This document shows, in pieces, positions 1-12,130 of a stretch of DNA of 64,000 bases. This DNA comes from Warburgia ugandensis. Its lineage: Eukaryota; Streptophyta; Magnoliopsida; Canellales; Canellaceae. Both the position numbers and the translations under genes were made by a program. Each line of letters begins with the position of its first letter. The stretch's first letter is position 1. The stretch lies in assembly GCA_035236585.1 (NCBI GenBank), contig CP141138.1:25493437-25557436 (forward strand), in the 5' to 3' direction. The notes below the pieces were generated by a model. That model saw nothing but the letters and a program-made list of their open reading frames with translations. It did not search any database and was not told where the DNA came from.

Positions 1-174
1 CATATATAGTCAAGACTATCTATTCTCATAGGATTGTCGAGATTGAAAAGTATGGCAAACTTTCTAAAGTTAATGGCCAGCTATTAAAAACCATATTTAG
101 AGATGAGAAACCCTAATGAGGAGGAGGAAGTCCTACTAAAGGAGCCTATTTATCAGGATTAGATTCACAGTAGT
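1..174 (+). pseudogene. Athila/Tat-type Ty3/gypsy polyprotein, C-terminal end
   Basis: The plus strand reads IVEIEKYGKLSKVNGQ and then an acidic tail (EEEEVLLKEPIYQ). This is the typical end of Athila/Tat integrases, in which a segment like [18 protein letters not shown] follows the integrase core. The same segment occurs on the minus strand at 40280-40501, which gives an internal control. The reading frame is broken by stops after the lysine-proline of RDEKP. The rest of the element lies left of the window. It is a decayed remnant, not an active gene. Confidence 0.7.
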
Positions 175-1233
175 TCATTTGGATCATAGTACAAGTGTAG
201 TTGTAGTTACATTTTCCATTTTTCTTTCTTTTCTCTGGCCACATTCATATATCAATGCACCATCTCTTGAGTGCATATACTTATCTCTTTACTTAAATTT
301 TCATTTGTCCATGATTTTACTCCAAAATATTTGGGATAATATTTAATTTAAGTCTAGGAGTAGGGTATTTCAAATTTATGTGTCCAAAATCTTTATTTAA
401 GTATTTTTCTAAAAAAATTGATTTTTTTGGTTATAAAAACTCATGAAAGGTTTCTTTACAAGGAAGCGAATTCAAAATGTCTGAATATTCAATATATTTT
501 TGCACTTTATCTTATTAATGGATTTGTATACAATTAGTTCATTGTTTTATCCTTTTTTTTTAAAAGTATTACATAAAAAATTAAACTCTAAATATTCATT
601 TCACAAAATAGCTATATATGTAGTTTAGGTTGCAAAAAAATATAACTTAAAGATCCTGAAGAAGAAAGTGGAAAACTATTAACCTATATGAATTTAGAGC
701 CACTCTTCCTTTTTTTAGGGTTATACATAAATTTTATTTTTTCTTCAATAGGCATAAATTCCCAGTTAGTCTCATTAGCCTTCATCTTGGTCAACTATTA
801 GGAAAACTTTTAAAAGACTAACATCTATCTCTTGAGTTTATGGTTTTAAGTCATACAAAATGTAGGGCCATCCTTAGTAAACCAAGAGCCTTTAGCCTTC
901 CTATGTTACTCTTTCCACCAGTTAAACCCTTGAGCAATTATAATAATCTTTTTCTTTGTGAACCAATTAACCATTACCCTTATTAACCCATATAATGTAT
1001 CCACTATTTAGTGTTTTTGGAAATATGTAGAGTTGGTTGAATAATATCTTGAAGAAAAGTATGAGCAATACAAGTCAAGAGATGAGCACAAAGAATGAAA
1101 AAAATATAAAAAAGGCTATATTAGAAAGGAAAATCAAGAAAATTGAGAAATTTTTTTTATAGCTAATGGAAAAAGAAAATAAATGTTCACTCTTATGGTT
1201 ATAAAAGAAAGTTGAGAATACTTTGTAGAAGAC

Positions 1234-1236
<3 letters not shown>
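175..1236 (+). other. Non-coding retroelement 3' region
   Basis: No coding sequence is seen. Around 331-365 a segment (ccaaaatatttgggataata) resembles the sequence downstream of the minus-strand Athila/Tat polyprotein near 40100, where the minus strand reads aaaatatttggggcaatg. This suggests the shared 3' untranslated region of such elements. From about 700 on I recognise nothing. A chromovirus LTR start must lie here or be deleted. Confidence 0.4.

Positions 1237-1265
<29 letters not shown>
1237..1265. repeat. (TA)n microsatellite
   Basis: About 14 uninterrupted TA dinucleotides. Confidence 0.95.
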
Positions 1266-1267
<2 letters not shown>

Positions 1268-1299
1268 CAAAACACTTTTGTTTATCCTTATACCCATTC

Positions 1300-2497
1300 T
1301 TTTGATAATCCTATCCTAAGCCCTAGATAAACAGACAGATAGTCTGATATGTATAAGTATTATTTTACATACAAGCTTGGAGGCTTGTGATTTTGTTTTA
1401 AACAGGCATAGGCCTGGGGATGCTATGCTAAGAGAGTTAAGAGGGTTTGGCCACCCACTCTCTGAAACTTGATGATATTGAATACCAAGCTTAAGAAAGG
1501 CTAAAAGTCGAGTGGGGCATTTATGGGAAGGCCACCACTGTGACAGCCATGGTCCTCCCATATGGACATGGATATTGTAATTTCGACTGAGAATGGTATA
1601 AGTGGATTATTGAACAGTTATCCGGGCACGCTGTACAGATCAAACTGCAAGCATAGTAATCCTTAATTATTTTGCATTATGATGCATATGAGGTTGGCAT
1701 AGTGAAATGCCTTAAGGGATGGCACCATGAAATTCCAAGTAATTGTATATTACCAATATTTTCCTAAGAAGGGAAATTCCCTGTATAGTAACTGCCTAAG
1801 ATACAAATCTCCTATAATGAAAGGAGTTGATCAGCTTTGTATAGAAATGATTCTTCATTATTTTTACAATTTTAACGGATTTGTCCTTATACAATATGTA
1901 TGTATAAAGTTGAACACAAATGACAAGGAAATGAGATGTCCTTATAACTAATAGTTATTTATGAATGTGTTTATGATAGAATAAATTATGGGATACTTGA
2001 ATATTGAGATTATACTGTCAATAACTTACATTCTTATCCCCTACCAAGCATAGCTTGCTAAGATATTGTAAATGTTCGAATGTTTACAATATCTCAGATA
2101 CAGAGAAGGAGACTTAGGAACTCAAGACTTGAAGAACAATTGAAGAATAAGTAATCAGGGTATATCCCTGAAACATTGTATTGAGAGCATGTATTAAACT
2201 TTGAACTTTGTAATTTGGATTGTATATTTGGACAAGTATTGTAAGGATACAATGGGCTGTGTACTGTGAACCACTGGATGGATCCTAAAGTTTAATAAAA
2301 GTATATTCCTTCAATGGAATTTTATCTTATACAAAATTCTACTTATGTTATGTATGAGGTTGTGACTTAGGTTTTACAAAACAAATTCTAAAGAAAAGAA
2401 TTTTTGCTGCTTTGGTTTGTGAAAATTTTTTACTCTAAGGGCCCTATCTTTATAAAATGTATTATAAAATGTGTTATAAAAACCCGGGTCACCACAC
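1300..2497 (+). mobile_element. Chromovirus (Tekay/Del-like) LTR, 5'-truncated
   Basis: The segment ends with gggtcaccaca, matching the last bases of the confirmed LTR at 29658-29667 (ggtcaccaca). Around 1450 it contains ccacccactctctgaaact, resembling ccacccaccctatgaaatt in the chromovirus LTR near 62959. It is followed by cttaggac rather than a primer site, so it is a solo LTR or a 3' LTR. I could not find a convincing TG start, so the left edge is approximate. A hairpin (2061-2094) lies inside. Confidence 0.5.
2061..2094. repeat. Short perfect inverted repeat (hairpin)
   Basis: The 12-bp arms agatattgtaaa (2061-2072) and tttacaatatct (2083-2094) are perfect reverse complements around a 10-base loop. 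It lies in the LTR fragment and its role is unknown. Confidence 0.85.
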
Positions 2498-4280
2498 TTA
2501 GGACTTCCAATCATAAAACTTCATAAATATGAGGCAAAAGAGTTGAAAAACCTATCTTTCAACTTTTCCTACAGATCAAAGCAACACTTAGGAGAAACAA
2601 AGGGAGGAATACTACACTCACCCAAATTCCCTTCAAGCATCAACGTTCAAATCCTTTGGGGCAAAGGCAAGGGTTTGTAACCCAACCTATTTCCCATCCT
2701 ATTCTTTTCTTCTTTCTTCTTCCACCTTCATGCTTGCACTTAGTTTCCTCACATCAATCATGCATCATTCTTTTAAACTTTTCATGTATAATCGTTATGA
2801 ATTGCATGCACACTTCATAGGAGCATCCTTTCTTTTAAAGTTGCACGTATCTATCTTATTACACTTCCATCTTCTTTCTTTTCTTGCCCTAGATTTGGAA
2901 GCATCTACTCAGTAGTTTCATGCATCAACCATGCATGATTAGTACACCTTCTTATTTAATTTATAGCCTTGATAGTTTCCATGCATAAATTTTCTTATGC
3001 ATGATTTGCATGCTCATCTTTACATGCTTCCCCCATACTTGCATACCATATAGTTGCAAGCATAAACATTTTCATCTTTCACTCTTGCATGGAACCTTTC
3101 TAAGCCTCATCTTCATCAAATTCATTACATGCACCACTTCACCCATAGTAACTTAGTTTCCATACACCCTTGTCTCTCACCTTCTTTACATCTCTAACAC
3201 ACACAGTCCTCAAGTCACACATGCTTCACTTTTTCATGCTTCTCCTTTGTTTTTTGTTTTTTTCTTATGGGATTTGAGATTAAAGAAGAAGGAAAGATGC
3301 TTTGTAGCATTCTATGGCAGCAAGGAGTCTTTCCCATCCTAGATTAAGGTATTGAGAGAACTAAACAAATCTTCCCATAAAGCCACTCCAATTCCTAGTT
3401 AAGGGCTTCATGTTGAAGGTAGGATTACACCATGTATCTATACCTTACTTCATCTCCTAAGGCTAAAATTTGATTAGTTCTAAGTCAAGGTCCACTTTGA
3501 TCATGTTTATTTATTTATTATCTATCTCATGCTTAAGGTAGGAAGCCTTCTCTATGGTTGCCCCTAACTTTAAGGATGAATGGCCTCTAATCCTCTGCTT
3601 ACCTCTCTCCTTAAGAGCTATTCTCTTTCATAAGAGTTTATAGCAAGGAGATGCAACAAATTGTTTTACACTTCTATTCCATACCTTCTTTTAGTTTTTG
3701 AGTAGGTGGTTATCTTTTAGGAAAGGTGTTAGATACCTCTTCTATTGGCTACCTTAGCACTTCATTCCTATGGATCCTTGGATAAGATTTGACTTTTAGG
3801 TTGTGGCATGTTGGGATACTATGGGTTGAATAGAAGTGTACAAGCTCTTGTAGAGTGACAATAACATGAGGGCGCTATAATGGAATTCAAGCATGGGAAG
3901 AAGAAGTTTTACTCACTTTTCTTTATTTTGCTTATATAACAATATGTGTAATCAAGTCAATTAATGAGAAGTTTCTTTTATTCCTTAGTAGTTTCTTTAC
4001 TTAGTGCTTATTTCCTTGTTTTCTTGGTTAATACGTTCTAGCTTTAGTTCCTTTTAATTTCCCTTATTACTTTATGCCTTAGATTATTACTTTCCTTATT
4101 AATTGCTTTAGTTAGATGTTACTTCCCTTTGATTAAAATTCCTTTGTTTGGCTAGGTTAAAGTAAAATAACCTAAGATTTAATTAACTCCATTAATCATG
4201 GAGTTCTCATGGGATTGACCCCTGTTTCCCAATTGTATACTCCAATAGAGCTATGCACTTGTGGTAAGAATTAAAGCACA
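2498..4280 (+). mobile_element. Athila/Tat-like LTR (start not resolved)
   Basis: The end of this stretch has the layout of Athila/Tat LTR ends: a phrase like catgggattgaccc (4209-4222), then gcacttgtgg about 40 bases on, ending in CA at about 4280, with aagttttttgg just after. The same layout is seen at 13890-13965, 37965-38038 and, on the minus strand, near 46640-46710. A primer site after 4280 is not clear. The left part (2498-3300) is pyrimidine-rich with no coding content. Classification rests on the end motif only. Confidence 0.4.
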
Positions 4281-4915
4281 TCAAAGATAAATCAAAGTGC
4301 AAGTTTTTTGGTACTAGCCTATCTAAGGGAGGGTGAACAAGATGCATGGCATGGATCTTCCAAAAACATGCCTAGAATTATGTTTTAAGTTGAGGTATGC
4401 TTCAATTTATCATTCTTTGCAAGCAATGCCCAATAATCTAATTTGAGAACAAATCAGAATGACCCCTCATCCAACTATGTATTAAGATAATAGAAGAAAT
4501 GTCCCTGTAATAATGAAATTGTGTTAAATTTCTTATTTGTTAGAGTTCAAGATTAACACAATAGAGTAAGTCCTTGTATTTTAAATATTTACCATTGAAG
4601 GTTGAAGGAAGAAGTATTGGAGATGATTTATGTAATACATTTGATTTGTGGTGCAATTTGTAGTTGTAGTTAATCATGAATTTGGATCATGGCACGAAGG
4701 AGAGTAGGGGTTTTTCCTCTTTTACATAAGAGGGTATTTCAAAAATCAAAGTTAAAAGCTATTTTATACCTAAAGAGAACTTTTCTCCAAAGACCAAAAA
4801 CTGCAAATGTATTTACCCAATGTGTCATTAAAATGGGCATTTTTTGTCCAACCAAATTCTGGTGACATGATAACCTATGCACTACAGCATTGTAAATTCC
4901 CTACACATACATAAA

Positions 4916-4919
<4 letters not shown>
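4281..4919. other. Non-coding, nothing recognised
   Basis: AT-rich sequence with short open frames only. It may be the leader of the element whose LTR ends at 4280, but no gag similarity is visible. Confidence 0.3.

Positions 4920-4952
<33 letters not shown>
4920..4952. repeat. (AT)n microsatellite
   Basis: About 16 AT dinucleotides without interruption. Confidence 0.95.
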
Positions 4953-4954
<2 letters not shown>

Positions 4955-6720
4955 ATAATCCTCTCCTAATTTTAAGAAAGGGTTTCAAATCTATTAAACT
5001 CCATAGTTTTGTTTTGGGTCTCAAGTTATAGAGAAAAATTGTATAGACACTCCCTCAACTATTACCTCATATCAATTTGACCCCTCCATTTGTGAGGTCA
5101 TCAGCACTGCTACCATTAATCAACTTTAGTAATTTCTCAACTAGTCAAAGACCTCTCCATTTTCCTGGTAGCAAGGGTTCGACCTCATTTTTCCTTTAAG
5201 AAATAAACTTTAGTAATTTCTCAACTAGTCAATGACATATCCAACCGATTGCTCAAAGTACGAGAAGTTACTCAAGCATTAGTAGTATCATTAGTAAGTC
5301 AACAAAATTTGATCAACCAATTAAAAGGAGATTTGAACTTGAAGATCAAGAAGGCTTCACTAAAAATGAAGCTAGCCGATCAGTACCAATATCAATCAAC
5401 TAAATTAAAAAAATTAATATTATATAGACAGTTCAACTATATCAAACTAGTTGAAGGAATCACTTCTACAAATCTCTTAAAATCAACCAAAGTGGATTTG
5501 AATTTATATTCAATCTAATCAACCAATGGTTCAAACTAGTTAATTAGAAAAGTGAAAGTCTTTGGAAAATTGCACGTCAAGCAGTCAACAAGCTACCTAG
5601 TCAATCAAAACATTAGCATCAAGTGGCATTTGTTTTTCATTTTGTATTTGAAGTATCCAATGGATTAATGTCATCTCCAATGGCTAGAAAGTTAGATCCA
5701 ATGATTATTTTGGATTAAAATCTATAAATTGAAGTTAAGTTTGAATATTTGGGATAAGAAAAAGATGAAAAGAAGATTCATAAAATAAATTCAAGCTGTT
5801 AGTCTTCAAGTTCTTATGCAAAGTCTTTATATGTTCAAACATTGGTGTGTCTTCTTTCTCTTTACAGTCTTTGTAGAAGTATTTTCACTCTTGCAAGAGA
5901 GAGATTCTTGTGATTGAGAAATTCATTCTTTGAGATTAGTTGTTGGTCTTGTTGAGAACTATGATACTTGTTATTTGGAAAGGATTATGTTTCTATCTAT
6001 GTCAAATTTCCCATTATGTGTGATTAAGCAAATAATCACACAAAGGAAACATGAGGGTTGATTTTTCCTAAGAAAATGTTTTTTTTATTTAATTAATTAA
6101 TTATATATATATATATCACTATATCAAGAGATAATAAATTCATCTTGTACTAATGAATCAGGCTGTTAATTACATTCCATCGAATACTGAATATGTACAA
6201 AAAACACAAAGAAAAGACCCTTTATTAGAGGTTGAATGTGCACAAATGAACATGGATCTATGGCTTCGATATTCATTATACACTTTAGTTTTGACTTTGT
6301 ATCAAAACTTCTTTAAATAACTTTAAAATGCAATTGTGTTGCTACTTTAGTTTTACGACATAAGTGGATCAATGGTTGGTACGAAGATGTCTTACAAAGC
6401 GTTACCTTGACTTGATAAGAGTGTATGACCTTTGAAACCTCTCTCTTTAGTACTAGGTGTAGCATCAATATGTTCTCTCTTTTATAGTTTAGGCATATGT
6501 AGCTTTATTATAGCTAATTAAGTATCCAAAAATATCATTTTTCTGCATATATTTTAAGAGATGTGTAGCAACAAAGGGCACACGTGTGACATTCCTTTAG
6601 CCATTCAATATTGTAGAAGAAGGCGATTGTATAGCCATTGAATAGTTGATTTTTAGAAGGCATGATTTTTACCTCTTTTGGAATCGCCACATCTTTAATA
6701 GACATAGTTTCTTATGTGGA
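4953..6720. other. Unclassified AT-rich region with a 27-bp direct repeat
   Basis: A 27-bp sequence beginning aactttagtaatttctcaac occurs identically at 5122-5148 and 5206-5232. The stretch 5500-6000 has the feel of a copia LTR, with repeated ttgagaaat and cttgcaagagagag phrases, but no TG/CA ends or primer site could be placed. An 89-codon open frame at 5249-5518 has no recognisable domain and simple lysine/leucine-rich composition; I do not call it a gene. Confidence 0.3.
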
Positions 6721-7760
6721 TATGTGTAAGGTCAATTTTAGGATTGTTTATGTGGGACCCACATGGCTAGAATCATTATTACCATAAGACTTGTGCATAG
6801 TAGGGCTTACTAGGTTAAAATTATCATCACCTTAGGACTTTCTCATAACTAGTACCCACTAGGTTAAGATTATCAACTTTACATGGATTATTCACATAAG
6901 ACAAGATAGCTGTCACCTTTGCATGAATTATTCAAGTAGGGGCTTGCCACCTTAACGTGGATGATGCATGAACTGTCCATGTTGGGCTGCCACAAGTGGA
7001 TAATTTGTGGAGTATACATGTAGGGCTACCACCTTTGTGTAGATAATACATGGGTAGTATATTCATGTGTTTTGGTCTCATTCCCAACCCATGTGATCTT
7101 TAGGTTGGGTTATTGTAACCATTGTATTCAACCAAGATACAATTATGGTCCTTGACTTATCATAGATCAATTGTAACCATTGGATTTAGGCTAGATATGT
7201 CATGGCATTTTACTTTGGGTAGATCAATTGTGACCATTAGATTATGCTAGATGGATCATGGTCTTTAAATTTGATTTGAGATTAGACTAGTAGGCTTAGG
7301 ATGGCAACTGATTTGGATCTTTATATTTGAATTAAGATATCTACAGGCTTGGCTTAGATTGATTGGAACTTTGGATTTGATTTGAGATTAATTATGCTAG
7401 ATTGATTTGGATCTTTGAATTTGATTTTAGATTAGATCAATATTCTTTTGAATTTATTTATATGGGCTAGATCATAGCCTTTATTAGGCAAAGAATAGAT
7501 GAGGGCCCTTGAATATCTTAGGCTAGATCATGACACAAGGGAAGATCTGAGCCATTAATCTTATTTTAGGCTAGATCATGACCTCCACTATGCTAGGGCT
7601 AGATCAAGCCTTTGAATTTATCTTAGACTAGATCCTGACCTCATACTAAGATTGGGGTGGATCATGGCCTTTGATCTTATTTGAAGCTATGTCATGACCT
7701 CCACTAGCATAGGACTAGACCATGCCTTTGAATTTGTCTAGAGTCCTTTCCATCTTAAAT
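6721..7760. repeat. Degenerate repeat region (gctagatcatgacc-type phrases)
   Basis: Two kinds of loosely repeated phrase are visible. From about 6880 to 7050, wording like gggct-gccac followed by tggat-at recurs about every 55-60 bases. From about 7140 to 7740, gctagatcatg followed by cctttgaattt recurs many times. The clearest pair is catgacctccacta at about 7577 and 7691, 114 bases apart. No protein is encoded. It could be an old satellite or a slippage-amplified retroelement region. Confidence 0.45.
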
Positions 7761-8554
7761 GGGACCTATTTATATCTTATGTGTTTTCCAGGGAGTCTTA
7801 TTATTGTTTAGGATTGGAAAATGTTAAGCCCCAAAATTTTGGAATTTAATGAAATATTTGAGGAGTGGTAGATTCCTAGGGGTAGCTGATAAATATATGT
7901 GCATTCAATGTTTAATACATTTATCAATCTAGCAGTGCATAACAAGGTTTTATAAATAACGATTCACACTTCATATATTCTAAAACAACTCATTACAAAA
8001 TTCTATAAAAATTATAAAAAGTTTTTTTCTTGTACATAAAAATATACCTTAAATGTAAGTCTCTAAACAAGGAACACTTTACTTCTATGCACTAATCCTT
8101 TCTCTATCAAACTGCCTTCTTTCCTCTATCCATTCCTTTAATCTAAGATATTTTAATGGAATTTCAGCAAACTCATAGTTTGATAAGTACACTAATCTCT
8201 AATCACATTATTTCATATTCTTTAGAATATATTTGCAAATTAATTATGGGTCAATTCAAATAATTTTGATGCTTTCAGTAAGCGATTCATTTGTATTAGG
8301 TAGTAACATATTAGAAATCAATTTAATAGTTTCTATACTTAATAGCAAGACAAAAAATCTTTAGAAATAAAATAGTATTTCAATTCATACATGATCATAT
8401 AAATATGAAAACTTGTTTTTAGTAAATGGTTCACAAAAGTTGATAATTTCACTTTGGGTTGGTAAATCTAAGTTTGTGTATTCATACATGATCAATCATC
8501 CTCATTGACAAATTAGTAGAGGTCATTAGCTGATTGATCAGATGGGGCCACCAA
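7761..8554. other. Non-coding flank of the CACTA element
   Basis: No coding potential, repeat structure or element end recognised. It ends with caa (8552-8554), next to the CACTA terminus. Confidence 0.3.
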
Positions 8555-8581
8555 CACTACTAAAATTGGTGCTTTTAAAGT
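8555..8581 (+). repeat. Left terminal inverted repeat of CACTA element
   Basis: Begins CACTACTA; the block GCTTTTAAAGT at 8571-8581 is shared with the right terminus. Confidence 0.8.
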
Positions 8582-8965
8582 TGGCATAAAAAAGTTAGTT
8601 TTTTGACTATTGACTTTGTAAATAATTTGTAAGTTGTTATAAAAAAAAACTTTAGAAACCATACTTAAGAAGTTGGTTTGTAAAAGAATGACTTCTTTAG
8701 TCTAGTGCAAAGAACTTTTTTTTTAAGGAAAGCATTTTTAAAGTCATTTTCTGAAAAATGACTTCAAAAGTCCATATCTTTTAAGTCATTTCCCAAACAC
8801 GACTTCAAAATCCCCTAATTTACTTTAGCTTTAACAAGAAAAGATTTCAGAAGTTGTTTCCAAAAAAACAACTTCAAAAGTGACTAGCTTTTAAAGTCGT
8901 TTCCAAGAAATGACTTTAAATTTTGTACTTTTAAAGTCGTTTTCCTTGAACGACTTTAAAAGTGC
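8571..8965. repeat. Left subterminal repeat array
   Basis: Alternating copies of ttttaaagtcgttt and its reverse complement aaacgactttaaaa (with variants such as aagtcatttt / aaaatgacttc) recur about every 30-40 bases, each pair able to form a hairpin. CACTA transposases typically bind repeats of this kind. Confidence 0.75.
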
Positions 8966-9135
8966 ATATTCATATTAGATGATGTAAAAGTAAGATTACA
9001 TGTGCATGTAAGAGAGGATCAGTAGAACCGTACTATTATCATGAACAAAAGTCAAAGATTGACAATCCTTAAAAAAGTTAATTTAAAGAGGACTGCAAAG
9101 CAGTATGTTTTCTTTTCTTTCCAAATGATGATTGA

Positions 9136-9159
9136 TATATATATATATATATATATATA
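9136..9159. repeat. (TA)n microsatellite
   Basis: About 12 TA dinucleotides. Confidence 0.9.
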
Positions 9160-9501
9160 GTGGGTGCATGTAGTTACAAAGGAGAAATATGAGCAAATAG
9201 TATTATAGGTTCGCCACTCTTGATTTATGATCACAATTCACCATTAATGATTTTACCATCTTGTTATAGATTGGAGCCTATAAAATTTTTTCCTCAGTTG
9301 GGTTTATGAATGTCGTGTGAATAGCTTTTGATTATAGGACTGTAATCTAAAATGCAGAAGCTGGAGGTTGTAAGTATATATGGGGAGGGCTCTTGTAACT
9401 AGCTCGTCTCTAGTACAGTCTATATGATTAACAGTTTAGATAATCAAACATGCATATTCAACTAATATCTCGCCTGTTCATATTTTTCATATCCTCTTTA
9501 C

Positions 9502-9525
9502 CACACACACACACACACACACACA
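9502..9525. repeat. (CA)n microsatellite
   Basis: About 12 CA dinucleotides, the only CA array noticed in the window. Confidence 0.9.
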
Positions 9526-10094
9526 TAAAGAACTACTTAGGTTCACCTTTATCTTCACATCTCTATAATTAGGGTTTGATGAAAAGAAATGGTTCCATTA
9601 AGTTGGCCAAGGAAGTTACAACTTAAAGCTTTACCATCTCTCTCCCTATTAGAGAGTCGTGTGAGTTGAATACTAAGAGATCAGATCTTGATGAAATAAT
9701 TTCAAATTAGCTCTTTGATCTTGATTTTGTATTAATAAACATTTGATATATGTAATAAAAGGATGATAAATGAAGAGTGATTCAAAAAAGTACTTGGATT
9801 CCTTGTTCTTTTGTTTGTTTATATATGCACTAGAATGCGAAAATCAACAATGAATATTATGAAAAAATGGTCGAAGTCATTGTAAGTAAGAAAATGTAAG
9901 GTAAAGTGTAGAACAATTAGTATACTGCTTAATTTGGATGAAATCCAATTTGCCCTTCTTTTGTGTTTCCACGTAGAGAATTCTTGTAGATGAATAGATT
10001 TCAAAAGGGCTTGTTATGTCCCATACAAATCCTCCTACATCTATATGTAAATGCTGGTCTCATCAATAGATTATATATATATATATATATAGGT

Positions 10095-10440
10095 TTTTAA
10101 AGTTATATTGAAAAAATGACTTCAAAAAAGGTTTTTAAAGTTGTTATGATGAAAAGGAATTCCAAAAATAGGTTTTTAAAGTCAACAGGGAAAAATGACT
10201 TTAGAAAAGCATGTTTTAAAAGTCATTATGAAAAAACATCATTAGAAATAGGTTTTTAAAGTCACCCCAAAAAACAACTTCAAAAAAAAGTATTTAAAGC
10301 CATTAAAAAAATGACTTCAAAAAGCATGTTTTTAAAGTCGTTCAAAACGACCAATTCAAATATCTTATTTTTAAGGTCGTTAAAAAAACAACTTTAAAAA
10401 CATGTTTTTAACGTTTTTTTTTTTTTTTCATGACTTTAAA
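10095..10440. repeat. Second block of left subterminal repeats
   Basis: The phrases ggtttttaaagt and aaaaatgacttcaaaa alternate about every 45 bases, in the same family as 8571-8965. Immediately after comes ttccctatttataacc (about 10443), which could serve as a TATA-like start region for the internal gene; that is inference. Confidence 0.7.
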
Positions 10441-10602
10441 GGTTCCCTATTTATAACCTTAAAATTTTCATTCATCCTACTAGTATCCTTTTCCATCATT
10501 GTCATCTACAGTTTCCCCATGTTATCTCTCTATTAATTGGCGTTGCATTGCGTTGAAAAGTTTGCAATCTTTGCCTATGCACATAGGGTACTTCATGTCT
10601 CC

Positions 10603-10717
<115 letters not shown>

Positions 10718-10825
10718 TTGCGAGGTTGCTGGTTGACACTGAGTGGCCATTTCCACTATAATCGCTAAGAAACTAAAAAATGTATATATTGGAAGTATTA
10801 TATAGTAACATCAAGAAAATGTTTA

Positions 10826-11735
10826 TATTGAAGGCATATCTATTCAATGATTATTTGGAGAACATTCGAATAATTAAATCATTTTTTGATGCAAATCTAG
10901 CACTTACTACATATGTAAGTACTAGCAGCATTTTATATTAATTTTCTTTCATTACCTTTCATAAGTTTTACAAGTTTTAGTAAACCTATTTTCCATGTAG
11001 TTTAGGGTATAATTTACGTAGTATTTGAAACTAAAGTTGTTAAGAACTTGCAATCATTTCCATTGCAATGAATCCTGTCTTTCTTTGTTTGCATATATAG
11101 GGTTCATTGGATGATGCTTGTTTTGGATGTGCATGATGGGCAAGTGTTCTTCTTTTATTCTTATAGATTGCACTCTTGTTTAGCCCTCGAGAAATAATAA
11201 ATAAGTAAGATTTTAATCTTTTCACATATTATGTATAGATGAGTAATTTTTTATTTGTATCTAATGTATATGAAATTCAAATTTGTAGAGCATGGTTAAC
11301 ATGGGCTAATCTGACCAAGACTATGCAACCATTGAAACTCACTTGGAAGAATGTGAAGGTATGAAAAATAATTCATTACTCTATTTTATAAATTAAACTT
11401 GCAATATTACACATGGTATTTATTAATCTCTTTTGTTTTCCTTCTTGCACAATACCTTAGATAGCAGTCTGAGTGTGGGTACTATGTGCTGAGATACATG
11501 AGGACCCTAGTACTTGATGGTGTTAGTGTCTTCCAATTAAGAAAGGTAAGACATTTTTCACTAGTTACAATCTTATAGTTTTTCACAACTGCTGATGGAT
11601 TCCAACTTAAAAGAATGCTTAACTGAATTAAAATTGTTGTATTATAGGCTATTATGCTTTTTAAATGGGCATAAAAGAAGAGTTACTCCAAAGCAAACCT
11701 CAATGAAATATGAAGCCAATGGGTTGAGTATGTAA
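10826..11735 (+). pseudogene. Ulp1-like cysteine protease (peptidase C48) remnant of CACTA element
   Basis: Exon-like pieces separated by short AT-rich introns resemble the C-terminal protease domain found in plant CACTA and MULE elements. A piece at 11101-11194, behind an AG acceptor, reads HWMMLVLDVHDGQVFFF, with the catalytic-type His at 11105-11107, and then meets two stops. A piece ending at 11358 reads PLKLTWKNVK before a GT donor. The piece at 11468-11545 reads SECGYYVLRYMRTLVLDG, with the catalytic-type Cys at 11474-11476, before a GT donor. A last piece (about 11675-11735) reads KSYSKANLNEI, stop, SQWVEYV, like the usual Ulp1 tail. An earlier possible exon lies at 10826-10914. Stops and frame problems show decay. 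Such genes are thought to be captured SUMO-protease-like passengers. Confidence 0.65.
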
Positions 11736-12125
11736 CAAGTCTCAATTAGAACAATTTGAGTAATTATATGAATGTAAATTACCTCATCCATAATAAATTA
11801 TTCTTTTTATTGATATGCATGTTTTTTTCTTCTTCTAATTTTCATTATTTTCATTGAAGTGTTTTATGGGATGAATGAGGGAAACTTGAAATGTAAATGA
11901 AGTGAATGTGGATATACATGTGTTCTTCTCATATTCAATATCTTCATTGAAGCAAATATATTTTATGGGATGATGAATGCGGGGAACTTAGAGTGTAAAA
12001 GTAAATGAAGTGATGTATATCAAGTAAATGTGAATGTGGAGATTGCAATGAACGTAGTGTGATTTCTTTAATTATCAATTCATTTCAAGATGTGAATGTG
12101 GTGTGAAAGTTAATGTATGTGTGAA
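11736..12125 (+). other. 3' region of the Ulp1 remnant with gaatgtggtgtg repeats
   Basis: Non-coding. Phrases such as tgaatgtgg, gtgtgaatgtggtgtg and atgaatg recur from about 11870, a loose tandem structure that the solo LTR interrupts; it resumes at 13971. Confidence 0.45.
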
Positions 12126-12130
12126 TGTGG
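12126..12130. repeat. Target site duplication (left) of solo LTR
   Basis: tgtgg, repeated at 13966-13970. Because the surroundings also contain tgtgg repeats, the match is weaker evidence than usual. Confidence 0.6.

Larger units (their letters stand above)
8966..10094. other. Unclassified segment inside the CACTA element
   Basis: This 1.1 kb stretch separates two blocks of subterminal repeats and lacks the repeat motif, so it may be a later insertion. It carries a TA array (9136-9159) and an AC array (about 9502-9525). No termini, target duplication or coding content were found. Confidence 0.3.

Noticed and set aside
5249-5518. 89-codon frame rich in Lys, Leu and Gln
   Set aside because: AT-rich composition explains it; it overlaps a direct repeat region and has no known domain.
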